A stretch of 64,000 bases of DNA from NCBI GenBank assembly GCA_917880885.1, contig OU862927.1, positions 35,429,571-35,493,570 on the forward strand, read 5' to 3'. The translations under genes and the position numbers were made by a program. This document shows, in pieces, positions 19,641-32,900 of the stretch; the first letter of the stretch is position 1, and every line of letters begins with the position of its first letter. The notes below the pieces were generated by a model. That model was given only the letters and a program-made list of their open reading frames with translations, did no database searches and was not told the origin of the DNA. Origin of the DNA: Limnephilus marmoratus. Lineage: Eukaryota; Arthropoda; Insecta; Trichoptera; Limnephilidae.

Positions 19641-20778
19641 TTTGCTTTTTATTATTTATTAACTTTTATTTAGACTTAACTCCATCTTTTGTATATTTTC
19701 CACAACATTCTGTAAACATCTAAAGTTAACTTTTAATTTATCTAATTGCTTTCGAACTCTAAAGGGTGTATAAATGAATATGTGAACAGTAAAACAAAAT
19801 TACAAATATGTACACATAATAAAATTACACCTTGAAACTATTCCTCTCCCGAAAATGTGACAACCTTATTGTGTATTTTGACAACTTTGACAGAAGAAAC
19901 CAAAAGTTGCCATAACACAAAAATAAATTGAGGTGCGTTCAGGATCATTCACTGCAAACTGCATATATCTGAAACTTTGACTCCACATTCAATGTCGTGT
20001 CCCTTTTTCGGGTGACTGGCCAACTCAGAACCATCTCAGAAAGGTCATTAAGAGTGATGATAAAAAATAGGTTAAGTTAGGTTAGGATTACCGGCTATTT
20101 TAAAATTATTTTTTCATAGCTTTTAATGACCTTTCTGAGGTGTTCCGAGTTGGTTTCATTCTGAATTGGCATGGAACCGTTTTTTCGTATTGGAAAACAA
20201 TGGCAGATCTGATGTTTATAAATGCCTGCGTATAAACACGCGATCTGAACCACAAAATATGGGAAAGGAAGCGTGACAACCGCAAGAAACCCAGTTTGGG
20301 GTTGCTTCATTCCTTTCCCGTAATTTATGGTTCGGCTCACGTCTCGGTTCGCAAATGTATATGCAGCATTTCAATAATTTCTATCCGTACCATGATTGAT
20401 TTGTCGATATTCCTAATATTTCGTTTTAAATATAACATAGGTTCTTTGGTAAGCTTTTTCTTGCAGAAACCTTCTCTTTATAAGAAAAAAATTATATTTT
20501 TTTTTTTAGCAATAGTGAAAAGCTGTAATCAGACCTCGGTAATTTTTAAAGTGATCGCTATAATCATTGCTACTTATGATAATGCTTTCTGAACGTAATT
20601 TTTTCAATTATATTTTCTAAACACTTCTCTTCTAGTCGTCGGTATCTATGGTTGTCAGTTTTGATATTTTCAAACATTTAATTTAATTTGTATACATACA
20701 AATGAGTGGTCTCTAATATTTTTTTTATTTGTTACTGTGGAAAAACTCCATTATAATTGCTTTCACCAGTTGAATATA
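19641..20778. promoter_or_regulatory. Shared upstream interval of divergent genes A and B
   Basis: About 1.1 kb separates the two start codons, so it must hold both promoters unless upstream non-coding exons exist. A short family D element (20011-20178) sits inside. No clear TATA box or initiator could be fixed by eye. Confidence 0.45.
20011..20178. mobile_element. Short family D hAT-like MITE
   Basis: Ends GGTGACTGGCCAACTCAG and, inverted, GGTTCCATGCCAATTCAG. Flanks CTTTTTCG and TTTTTTCG are a probable 8-bp duplication with one change. Its CATAGCTTTTAATGACC is the uninterrupted version of the site where element E sits in the 11252 copy. Confidence 0.7.
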
Positions 20779-20913
20779 ATGGAGCTCGATCAGGTTTGCA
20801 GGATTTGTCTAAAGAGAGGGGCTTTAAAACCATTGTTCACAACGAAATGTTCCGTAAAGAAAAATAAAGTTCTATGTGTCGAAATGCTGAAATTCTGTTG
20901 TGGAGATAATTCA
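20779..20913 (+). CDS. Gene B exon 1, ZAD first half
   Basis: ATG at 20779 gives MELDQVCRICLKRG. The exon ends AATTCA|GTGAGT in phase 0, between the two ZAD cysteine pairs. Upstream GTG-started codons in frame are ignored. Confidence 0.88.
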
Positions 20914-23900
20914 GTGAGTCTTTTCACTTTATAGCATTATCAGTACATGTATTAATTGTGTTTCCTTGAGTAGAATTTTGTATATTTGCAGCATTCCATC
21001 CATTGTATGCCACATAAGAAAATCCTGTTAATACCTTATAGTCCTTATATTATAAAATAAAATAAGGGAGGAATGCAGATCCTGCCAATGTCTGGGAATT
21101 TAATAAAAAGGCACTTTTTAGATGAGAAAAGTGTGGAGAAGATGAATAAAAAATAAATTAAGGTGCGCTCGGCAAAATTGAGGTAGATACAGCCGTTCAA
21201 AGTATTTAAAATTTCACTTCGCGAACTGATATTATGACAGTCCGTTCGCCATTTTTTCACTGTTTATGTTGGTATCCCAGACCTAATACAAACCTAGATA
21301 CGATTGTAGCCGACTTCGTGGGATAAATGATAAGGCGCGTAATTATGAAAAACAGAATTAATAATATTATGTAAACGAACCTCTAGTCAGGCACTGGAAT
21401 GGAGACAAACCATTCAAATCCTGGGATGTTTTTTAAAATAAAGATAATATACACAAGCCCGCTACACAAACCCTGCGTAGCTAAACAAACCATTCAAAAA
21501 CGTAGGCTGTTTTTAAAGTAAAGATAACTTACACAATCCCGTTAGACAAACCATTTAAAAACGTAGGCTGTTTTTTAAAGTAAAGATAACATACACAAGT
21601 CTGCTAGGCAAATTTCATAATTACGCGCCATGTATCCCACGAAGTCGGCTACAATCGTATCTAGACTCTTGTTTGTATCAAGTCAGGGATACCAACATAA
21701 CAGTGACAAAATGGCGGGCGGCAGCGGGCGGGCTGTCGTAGTATCGGTTCGCGAAGTGAAATTTCGCAATTGAAAATTAAAATTATTCAAAAAAAATTTC
21801 TATTGCTTTCCGCACTTTTTTTCACCTTCCAAATTAAAGTGCCCAACTTAAAACGCGCTAAAAACATGGTTTTTGGCAAAAAACAAACATTGGCAGGATC
21901 TGCATTCCTCCCGTAATTTCCATAATCTGTGGCGGTTACATAAATATTTACCATATGTTTTTTCAGGTAGCCACAAATGACGGCTTTCCAAGACAAATTT
22001 GCAAGAAATGCATTTCAAAACTCACATCTGCTTACAAGTTCAAACGCCTCTGTGATTCAACATACATGAAAATAAGCAATTTCCTGATGGTACATTGCGT
22101 CAAGGAAGAGAACGATCTAAACGAAACATTGTTACACGAAGATGTAAAGCTAGAAGAGAATGTTTTGTGCGCGGTGGATGACTTGTCAATCCACGGAGAC
22201 GATTATGTAAATGATAATGAACATGATGATGATTTTGTTATCGGGAAAAATGAATTTAAGGAGAAGAAAGAGCGAAAAGTTAACCCTATGTATTTCTGCG
22301 AGATATGTAAAAAAAGTGAGTTTTCTAAACACCATTTATAAACATTCTAATATGGCGTATTAATTTGAGGATTAATAAATTATATTGATACATCAACCCC
22401 TCAGGCTGATTTGTTCGCTTTTGGGGACAGCTCATACAGTCTCATATAAATCGTTGTCTTCCTTACTGTCATGGTGGGAAATTTACAAGATAATTAATTT
22501 TAATTTTGTCGTCACATTTACAAGATCACAAGATACATTTTTATTCCCATACCATATTAATAAAATTATACTAACACGCAAAAACGAGATTCGAGACCTT
22601 GGCGTGATTTTTGAAGTAAATCTCTCTTTCAAATCTCACATATCAGACATTGTCTCCAGCGCCAACAAAATGCTCGGATTTTTTCTTCATAATGCGAGAT
22701 CATTTTTTTTTTTTTTTTTTTAAATAATCGGAGACGGTTTACATATATATAGTTCCCGAGAGCACTTAGGCCATAGACCCATTGTACTATCTCCCATTTT
22801 ACCTCATTCCTTTGACAGTAATCCAGTCCCTTTTGTAAAGTTCACCAGGATTGTCATTCGAAATGAAGCTGTATCTTCTGGTCCGACAATGTGTCTTCCC
22901 AGGTCTCATTTCCCCTCTTCACTCCTCCTTGGTTCCCTGAAGGCCCCACGACGGAAGAGGGCTTCATCTCTCCTGTCCACTCCTTAGTTCCCCGAAGGCT
23001 CCACGACGGAGAGTCCACCTCCCCTTGGTTCCCTAAAGGCCCCACAAGGGAAGAGTCCACTCCACCTTGGTTCCCCGAGGGCCCCAGGAGGGAAGAGAAC
23101 TTCATCTCTCCTCCTTGGTTCATTTAAGGCCCCACAGAGGAAGAGTTCACCAAGATGGCCTCATTTCTCCTCTTCACTCCTACATGGTTCCTCGAAGGCC
23201 CCACATGGGAAGAGGACATCATCTCTCCACTTCACTCCTCCTTGGTTCCACAAAGGCCCCGCGCTGGAAGGGTGCCCTTCCCCTTGGTTCCTCGAAGGCC
23301 CCACAAGGGAAGAGTTCATGGAGGTGGCCTCAGCTCACCTCTCCACGGTTTCTCCTCTTAGTTCCTCCTACGGCCCCAGGAAGGAAATCCACAGAGGTGG
23401 CCTCAGCACTCCTAGGTTCCCAAAAGGCCCCTAGTTTTAGAATGATCCAATTTTTTTGTCCCACGAGTTACCAGGGAAATAGAAGGTCCACTCCAGCAGA
23501 GCCCTGAGTGCTGGAGTGAGGTCTAAATACTCCGAGATGCGACCTTGTTTCTCGGAGGCACCGTTCGTGACACTGTTCCCCAGGACATTCAGCCTGAGCA
23601 CGGTAGCTCACACCTTGGCTTGGGATGGCTATTGCAGGTTTGTGTTTTCCACTCCCTGAGCGATGGCTTCGCCACACTCCCTACGCTTCGAGATCATTTA
23701 CTAATGGAATTGCAATAAGAAGAACATATGAAGCACTTGTCCGCAGCATCCTGGAATACAGCTCCATTATTTGGGCACCCTCTGAACAAAACCATGTCCT
23801 AGAAATAGAAAAAGTACAAAAAAGGTTATGTTGAAGGAGATTAACCTATATGTCCCTAACGCGTATACTCGTGGGAGATCCCACAAAATTTTTTATGCTC

Positions 23901-26900
23901 TGAAAGCGAGAACTTCGTCCTTTCAGAATGCCCCATTAAATAGAGCAATTCAACTGCTTAACGATTCTGCATTGAACATTGACATCTTCAATGTTACCTA
24001 TAGAGAGTTCAGTAACTATCTTTTGACATTTTTTTTTTTTAATGTTCTTTATTCAGTAAAGTTTATACATTACAGTAAATGGATAATTTTTTGGCCATCA
24101 CACTAGGCACATGCCCGTGTTGTAGTGGCCAATTTTATGTTAAGTATAATAATACAAATTAAAAATAAGTTGAATGAAAAACAAAATAATATAAAAATAA
24201 AAAATAAAAATTTATACATCTAAAACAAGTATGATGTATAAAGGAATTAAAAATAATGCAAAATATCTACATAAGTTTAAGATATATGAATATAAAAAAT
24301 AAGTATGAAAAAACAGAAAAATTAAAAATAATATGAAAAGTATATGAAAGAAAATACGTATTATTGAATTAAAAATAATACAAGGAGCATGTATCAAAAA
24401 AATAAAAAAATACAAGTACATTTGTGTAATTAAAATACTATTAAAATGTAATGAAAATACAAGTACATTAAGTGCAAGTGTGTTTGTAAAAAATACAGAT
24501 ACAATATAAAATCAAAGAAAGTACTATTTGGTAAGAGATACGTCTCAACATAGTGAAACTGCCCCCTTGGCCTTTTTTTCTCTCTTATATTTAGTAATCT
24601 TCTCCGTAATAATTTGGTGTATAACTGTTTTATGGAGAACCTGAAAAAAAAAAAATAAATATTATCTAAACAGTGTTAGAAAGAGAAAACACCACGCTTT
24701 GTGTTCAAACCTAGAAGTTAACCACAGAAGAATTAAAATATAAACCTCTATGAAACCAAAGTTTCCAGCCACAAGAAAAAAATATGATACTTGGTGAATT
24801 TTTAATTTTTTTATGAAACAACAAAAAATTGAGGTGACTATAACGTTTTTTTTCGCTATCAATATAATTTTAGTTAGAAAAAACGTAAGGGGAGCCATTT
24901 TAATTTTTTTTTATGTTTGCAATGAAAATTTTAATTATTTCTAATAATAAAATTTGAAAGCATATTCATCGCCTTTCAAAATCAGTTTTTAGTTTTCAGG
25001 TACATTCAGAAATATTCCCTTTATTTGTATTTTATTGCAAAGTGAAAATTTTCTCCTTCTGACCTGAAAAAATATGTCTGAATTACATTTCGGTAATAAA
25101 AATAAACTTTAAACCGCTCTCCTTAAAAATCAGGATTTTGAAGATACAATAGTCTATGTAGGAAGGGGCGACCTGACAGTTGCTCCCCCCAAATTATAAT
25201 TATTATAAAATTATAATTTTTTTGTACATTATTTACCAATTTCAAATGTAAAATCGACTTCAAAAATAATTTAAATAATTAGTTGGTTTGAACATCAAAG
25301 AAATTTATTTGCAGTGTCAATTTTTTGTACTTAAAAGCTGGTACATATATACAGTACATGGACAAGTAGTTTTATCCTTGACGCGTGTGAATAAAAATAT
25401 GTTTTAAACTTTTGTTATTCGGCGGTACATCCTCTCCGCACACCCCTTTGGGGACACATAGTTATATTTTTATTAACTCGTTGAATGCCGCGAGTAAATG
25501 GGGTTGGTTGTAACCAATTAGCGTTCGCAAAAAGCGGCAGCCATGACACCCAATGTCCCGCGATTCTGACAGCGTCCTTGAGAAATTTCGTACATAGAAA
25601 GGTCAAAGTTCAAAACCAAAGAATTTTTCCCGCGCATGCGCAAGAACTGCGCACGCTCCCGCGCTCCGGTAAATCATTAATATAAATTATATGGAGTCAC
25701 CAATCTAATTGCGGTTTTCTCTATGGTAAAGAGCGATAATAGAGCAAGCGATTCTGACCGTGTTCTTCATACACTTTCTTTATACATAAGGGTCAAAATC
25801 GCGTGTCAAAATCAGGACCCGCCGGCGCACGAGCGGCAAATGACAGGTTAAGTATATCATATTTTTCCTAAACCGACTGCATATTGTATACTACTGTTGA
25901 AGGAATGGAATGGAATTGTAGGAGGGATTGATGTGTATAAATAACAGAAAATCAATCAATCAAAGTTTAAATTTGAAAACAAAAAAAATATATTTTTCAC
26001 TTTTATTTCTGATTAACCAATTGTTGAAATGAATTTGTAGCTTTCCGCAACGAGAAACTCCACAAAGAGCGCGTTCACGGCGAACGCAACCCCTCCCAGT
26101 GCGAACGCTGCGCGGCCGTGTTCCTGAAGCCGTACAGTCTCTCCCTGCACATGCGACAGCACGAGAACGACCTGCCTTGCGTGTGTACGCACCCTGGCTG
26201 CGGAAGGGCCTTTCCCATACCCAGCATGCTCAAACAACACGCGTAATAAACTCTTTCCTAATTTAAGATTAATAAATTACTGAAGATTGCACATTTATTT
26301 ATATATTGCTTTTTGTTATAATGACCTTTTAAAATCTCAAAGTCGATTCACATCGTTAACTTTTAGAATGCTGAGCTACCACAAACTAATATCTCTGTCA
26401 TCTGCCAATGCTAAACCCGCGTGCGCCAGCTGATTCTATTTTTTTAATATAACCATTTATTAGATAACCAAAGGGTGGGGGGGGAGGGTACGTACCGGGT
26501 TGCTACCTCCTTCCTTCTTGTATTCATGATAAAGGGTCAATTCTTAATAATAATAATTCTTCTTCTTCTTTCGTATGGTGGGGGGTCAGAGGGGGACATC
26601 TAGGTCTGCGAGCCAGTCTAGGGCCTCAGGCGTTGCTCTGTGGACCTCATCAATCCCGCCGGGGAATTAATGGAGCAGGCATTCGTTGACCACATGTTCG
26701 GTGGTCTGCACCGCACCGCATTCACACGTCGCCGACTCTTTAAGGCCCCATCTATGCATCATGTGAGCACAACGGCTATAGGAGCACCTTATCCTATTGA
26801 TGGCAGTCCAGAGTTTGCGAGGCAATGAGAACCCAGGCTGTCTCTCAGTGGGGTCTTGTACGAGATGGGCGTTTTTGACGTTGGCTGATTGCCACTCAAG

Positions 26901-29900
26901 CTTCCACCTATCTTCTGGGGTGAGAGGTGTTCGAAGGAGTCTTTCTCCTTCCGTCCAGAAGGGTTTTCGAGACTTTAAGCGGCATGCCGGGTGAGAAACG
27001 ACATCATCGTGCAAGGGTATTTTGCTTTTTTGCAGCGCCTTCTTGTATTCCCTCAGTGTTGCAATCTCTCGCCTGATATTTGGCGGGGTTATATTTGCAA
27101 GTACGGGGAGCCAAGGAAGAGGAGTCGATTTTAATAATAGTAATACACATAAGATTATTAGTATGTGATAAGCGTGTTTTTTTTTGTCTTTTTTAGACTA
27201 TATTTTTTTACCTGCCCACGCCCTCACTATGCTATCTCAGAGCCCCCTAGTTTTCTCTGGGTCTTCTACCGCCCCCCCCTAAAAGTCTCGAATGCCCACA
27301 TGGGGGCGTTATCGCCCACGTTGAGAATCTATGGGGTAGACTATAAGAGTAAAGCATACCCAGGGTGAAGTATCACTAAGTTAAAGTTTGTAAACATGCA
27401 TTGTTATTAAATAAATCAAATATTTTCAGAACAAGCCATACAGACGAGAGACCGTTTGTTTGTCAGTATTGCTCCCACGGTGCCAGAACTAAACAACAGC
27501 TGATGATACACATCAGGTTTGTGCTCACCCCATTCAACGTTAATTTGAAATGTGTCTCATTTAGTCAATGACGTTACAATATATATAGACGCGTTGTAGA
27601 AATCTCAAAGTGACGAACCAAAAGCAAGTCAGCTGTAGTGTTTTCGATTTTGTAGTTTTAGTACTAAACTGCCACATGTCACGTAAGATCGTGTGTAAAT
27701 ACCTCTAAGTAAATTGCCTTAAAAAGTGCCCTCGTGTGTAATGATAAAGTGTTTTAATATATATTTTTTTCATTTTAAAAAAGAAAAAAAAACATTCCCG
27801 GGTTACCACCTGTTATAAGCCAATATTTAAAAATCTCTTACTACCACCACAGTAAGCGGAAAATGTTGCTTGAATTGTGATGCAGGATTTAGCCAGCGGA
27901 GGAATCGAACACGTGACTCCTGGGTGGGATTCAAACGCGATGCCAACTCAGCCACTGACCGGTCACTACTAGTTAACCGGCAAACACTAGTGAAAGTCAA
28001 GGAATAACATTTAATTTGTAAATAAACGCAAATTACTTAATTGTTTAGATTAGACACCCGAAGATTTTATGCATCATATAGATAATGCAAGGTCTACTAG
28101 AGTACAGGGTCTGGGTGCGCAGCAGCCAAATTACAAAATCAGTGCTGCCTCTAAGTAAACTTTGCTGTTTAAAATAGTCTAATCACTCTGTTTATTTATA
28201 TGTTTGCAATAAAACAACATACAAATCAGTAGAAACGAGTATCAGCAACAATCGCCGCCATTTGCAGTATATTTGCGGCACGTTCCAGAGTGGAGGATGC
28301 TCTTAGTATCGCTCTGGTGTAAGACCACCATTCAGAATTGAAACGTTGCTTGAAATGGCTTTAGCCTTGTTTGGTGACTAGATCTGAATAGACAGGTACT
28401 TCCCTACCTTCCTCTTCCTATCTCCTTCCCTTCCCCACTACCTTCAGCCTCACGACATACCCCAATAGGGGATGCAATAGACTCACTGGCTTCAGATGGG
28501 AGCAGCTGGGACTCTTATAAAGTATTCATATAAGTATGTTATATGACAAAGCCACTTCAAATTGTTTGAATTAAGAAATTACTGAAAACATAAGAGTGAT
28601 TCTTACTTTCCACATTTTATCTTGAGTTTGTGAGACAATAGCAAGTCTATATGTATTGTAACCAAAGATATTGAAATATAAGAGATGTGCTATTGGCAGT
28701 TTTTACTGTGCTTCCTGGTGTCGCCGATATTGTTAACCAATTAACGAATAAACTAAGGACGGTTTATTTCAAAAAAATTTATGAATTCATCAAATATTTG
28801 AAGTTAATTTTCACATTCTGTGGAAGTTCTATTCAAGTTCTGTTATTATATCATTATAGGCCAGTTGCTGCATGAAACTGAAATAATCACAGAACTTGAA
28901 AATGAACTTCAAATATTTGATTAATTCATAAAATTTTTTGAAACAACCTATCCTAAATGAATGAACAATTAACGAATAAACTAAACGAACGTTAAACTAA
29001 ATTAACAAATTCTTTCCGTATTCAAACTATATTGTTAACAAATACTACTGCACACCTTAAAAAAATCAACCGAACGAACAAATTCTTTCCGTATGCAAAC
29101 TATTCCCATTAGGTAGTAATCCGCCGAGAGTCGGACGGACATCATAGCATATCTCTTTTGTATTTCAGTATCTTTAATTGCTTGAATTGTGTCATTGCAT
29201 GTAGCTGGTTGTTTATTATGCCGTAGATCCCACGGCTCTACAGCTTGTCAATTTATCCTCCTCAAGGAGGAGTGAAGTGGAGAGATGATGTCCTCTTCCC
29301 ATGTGGGGCCTTCGAGGAACCATGTAGGAGTGAAGAGGAGAAATGAGGCCATCTTGGTGAACTCTTCCTCTGTGGGGCCTTTAAGGAACCAAGGAGGAGA
29401 GATGAAGTTCTCTTCCCTCCTGGGGCCCTCAGGGAACCAAGGTGGAGTGGACTCTTCCCTTGTGGGGCCTTTAGGGAACCAAGGGGAGGTGGACTCTCCG
29501 TCGTGGAGCCTTCGGGGAACTAAGGAGTGGAGAGGAGAGATGAAGCCCTATTCCGTCGTGGGGCCTTCAGGGAACCAAAGAGGAGTGAAGAGGGGAAATG
29601 AGATCTGGGAAGACACATTGTCGAACCAGAAGATATAGCTTCATTTCCAATGACAATCCTGGTGAACTTTATAAATTTACAATGACAATCCTGGTGAACC
29701 TGGATTACTGTCAAAGGAATGAGGTAAAATGGGAGATAGTACAATGGGTCTATGGCCTAAGTGCTCACGGGAACTATATATATGTAAACCATCTCCGATT
29801 ATTTAAAAAAAAAAAAAAATCCTTGTTTATTAAAATGTCATGTTTGATTTAATTTTCCAGATATCACCATACAAAAGAAAAAAATTACAAATGTTCATTT

Positions 29901-32900
29901 TGTGAGAAAGCATTTGTTTCTTATCAGGCCCGCTATAATCATGAAAAGAGGCATAAAAACATACGGGACCATCGCTGCAAAGTTTGCGACAAATCCTTCG
30001 TGGCAGCCAGGTAAAGTTCTATTCTTCAGTACTTATCAATTTGGGAGGCGGGTATGGGTACCGCCGCCGCGTGAACCATTTATTGGATAACCAACATAGG
30101 TCACCCCAACTCTGCTATAGGTCAACCCAAGGGGTTCACTATGTTTGATGACTTAGCAGGATACTCGGGTTCTTTTCTACGTCTTGTTGGCGGGTCAGAT
30201 CGAGAAAAATTGGTTGAGGGAGACCTTTTGACCTCTCCAGCCGGACTCTCTGGACCCATTGCCTTCCACCGTTGGAGGGATGGTTATGTACCTCACTCCT
30301 GAAGACACTGATCCCCACCCCACCCCTTATACCTTTTTCCTTCCCAGAACTTCCTCTCCTTCCTTTCCCTAAAAGGACCCTCCATACAGCATCCCCTAAG
30401 ATGACAGCACTCTATGTGATGTAAAATTCAAACACCGTGTACATCAATGAATTTATCTTACTAATATTATAAATGCGAAAGTTTGTATGGATGTATGTGT
30501 GTTTGTTACTCTTTCACGCAAAAATTACTGAATGGAACTTAACAATAATATAGTTCATACATCAGAATAACATATAGGCTATAATTTATGTTGGTAGCTA
30601 GGAAGGGGACGCGGGAGGGGAACGGGGACGCACGGGAAAGGTGATTCAGGGAGAAACAATGTATTTCTTTGAATATGGCTTTGCAACGCATGCCAGGAAC
30701 CAGCTAGTTATAAATATATATATATATGTAAAGAAAACCACTAGACTAATGAGTGCTTTCCTTAAGCTTGTATTTGCTGCGTCACTGAGTAAGTACCGAG
30801 TTAGTGGCCCACTAGATATCACTGCTGACAGCTAAACAATAGAATCGAATTATTTAAATATAACTGTCAGAATTATTGCATAAAAAAATCCTCAAAATAT
30901 TATCTAATTATCTTATTTATTATTATATAAAGAAACCTGAAATAAGGGCATTCAATGTTGTTTCTTTTGTTTTACAGAGAAACACACTAACGCCTTTGTT
31001 TTCATTATATATATACAATATATAGACTCGCCATAAACTAGGGGTAGAATTTGACAAGTAAGAAACACTCTTGTATTTTCAGTAAATTCTTAATTCAAAA
31101 GTTACTCATCTATGATAAAGGTAGACATTCAAAGAGTGTGTGTGTATAAACAGATATACAGGAACAAACGGCGTTTTCATATTGAGCCAAAACTGCATTC
31201 TACATCACGGGTGTGACGAAGATGACAAGATACACTTACTCGCTTACACTAAGACTAATACGGAATTCTAAATGAAACTACCTACTGTCATAGGTTGTCC
31301 TTCTTATACTTAATTGTTTGCTATCTCACTTTCTCCAATGGTGTTATAAATCTTCGGGAAACCATCGAAATAATTGAATTTTTATAATAATAAATAATTT
31401 GCATTTATTTGCGAATGAAATGTTATTCCTTGACTTTTACTAGTTTGCCTTGTGTAATGAAAAAAGTTTGTTTGTGTAATGGAAACATTTTCTCATCACA
31501 CATGAGGGCGTAATGCGTGGCAGTTGAGTAAGAAATCGAAGACAAATTCAATTGCCTTGGTTTTGGCTTACCACTTTTGAGATTTCTACCACGTGTCTAT
31601 ATATTATATATGAGGGGTATAGAATCAAAGGCAGCATTCTCCAAAAAGCGTTATTTTGAGAAAACTAAAAAAACGTTTCATTTCCACAATTCTCACGTAT
31701 TTATAAGTTTATAATTTTATTCAAAAGGGGAAACTGCTTATCTATTATAATTTCCAAAGTAGAATTTGTTTATTGTATTGATTGATTAGTTATAACGGAT
31801 TTAATTATGGAGATTGCTGCATTTGATACTCACCTAAGGAGAATGCTGCTTTTGTTTCTCACACGTGTGGAGAAAGCTGACTTTGATACTGACAAATAAA
31901 TATGACGTCACAATAATGGACCGACAAAATCACAGGGAAGTTCGTGATTATTATTATGATTTTAATTTTAGTATAATTAAAATAAAAATAGGTTTTGTAA
32001 TGTACTCATACAGTATTGAGTTTGGGAGGTGTGTATGGGTACCGCCACCCCGGGAACCATTTATTGGATAAACAATATCTACCTCTGCCATAGATATGAA
32101 TTTAGATTTTCACAGCCAAAAGTATTTTCGTTATTTGTTATTGGGGTGTTATGCCGTGTAGTGCTACCTCCTTCTTTAGCCAAAGTTTCGGACACTGCAA
32201 CGCTGTCCCAAACATTTGCTCTGGCACTTTGGCTAAAGAAGGAGGTAGCGCAACATGGCATAACACCCCAAAAATAAATAACGAAAACCTCTGTTTAAGT
32301 GGTTCGCTACGTTTAGTGACTTAGCTGGGATGCCCGGGTTTATGGAGTGAGGTTTGTCCGGGTCTTGGCGGCAGATGCGTCTGCCCACCTGCTGGATTGC
32401 AGGCCGGATCGGGAGAGAATAGTTGTGGGAGTCCCTTTGACTTCTCCAGCTGTGATCTCTCGAAACATCGCAGTGGGAGGGATAGATTTATACATCCGTT
32501 ACTTCTGGACACACTGACCCCCAGATTCCTACCCACCCATAATACCCTTTTCCTTCCCAGAACCTTCTCGCCTTTTTTTCCTAAAAAGACCCTTCACACA
32601 GTATCCCCAAAGATGACAAAGGCCCTGAGTAGAATTATTTTCCTCAGGGCCTCCTGTGTGGAGCTAATGTAAAAAAATATACAAGTGTGCAGTTCGCACG
32701 CGGTACAAATGAAACCTGCAGAAAACTAAAGTAGACAAGAGTGGGGACAAGCACTGCACGAAGAGGAGATCAATTATTATCTTATTCTTTCGTCGCCTTA
32801 ATCCTATAGATGTATGCGTTTGTCTATTTTAGTGTCGCTTTTTTGTTTCATCGAGTTTCAAATCACAACGGTGCTAAAGAAGCTTTCACTTCAAAAAATA

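Larger units (their letters stand above)
27552..28665. mobile_element. Family C repeat with nested SINE and family B
   Basis: CAATGACGTTACAATATATA at the left, GTAGAAATCTCAAAGTG inside, and ATCTTGAGTTTGTGAGACAAT at the right match the 9428-10435 copy. The internal CGGCAAACACTAGTGAAAG matches 9645. A SINE (27770-27975) and a family B copy (28258-28545) interrupt it. Confidence 0.6.

Noticed and set aside
22854..23507. Open frames with GNQGGVDSS or PEGPTREES repeats (also 29285-29638)
   Set aside because: They follow the repeat R minisatellite on either strand, with different frames open in the two copies.
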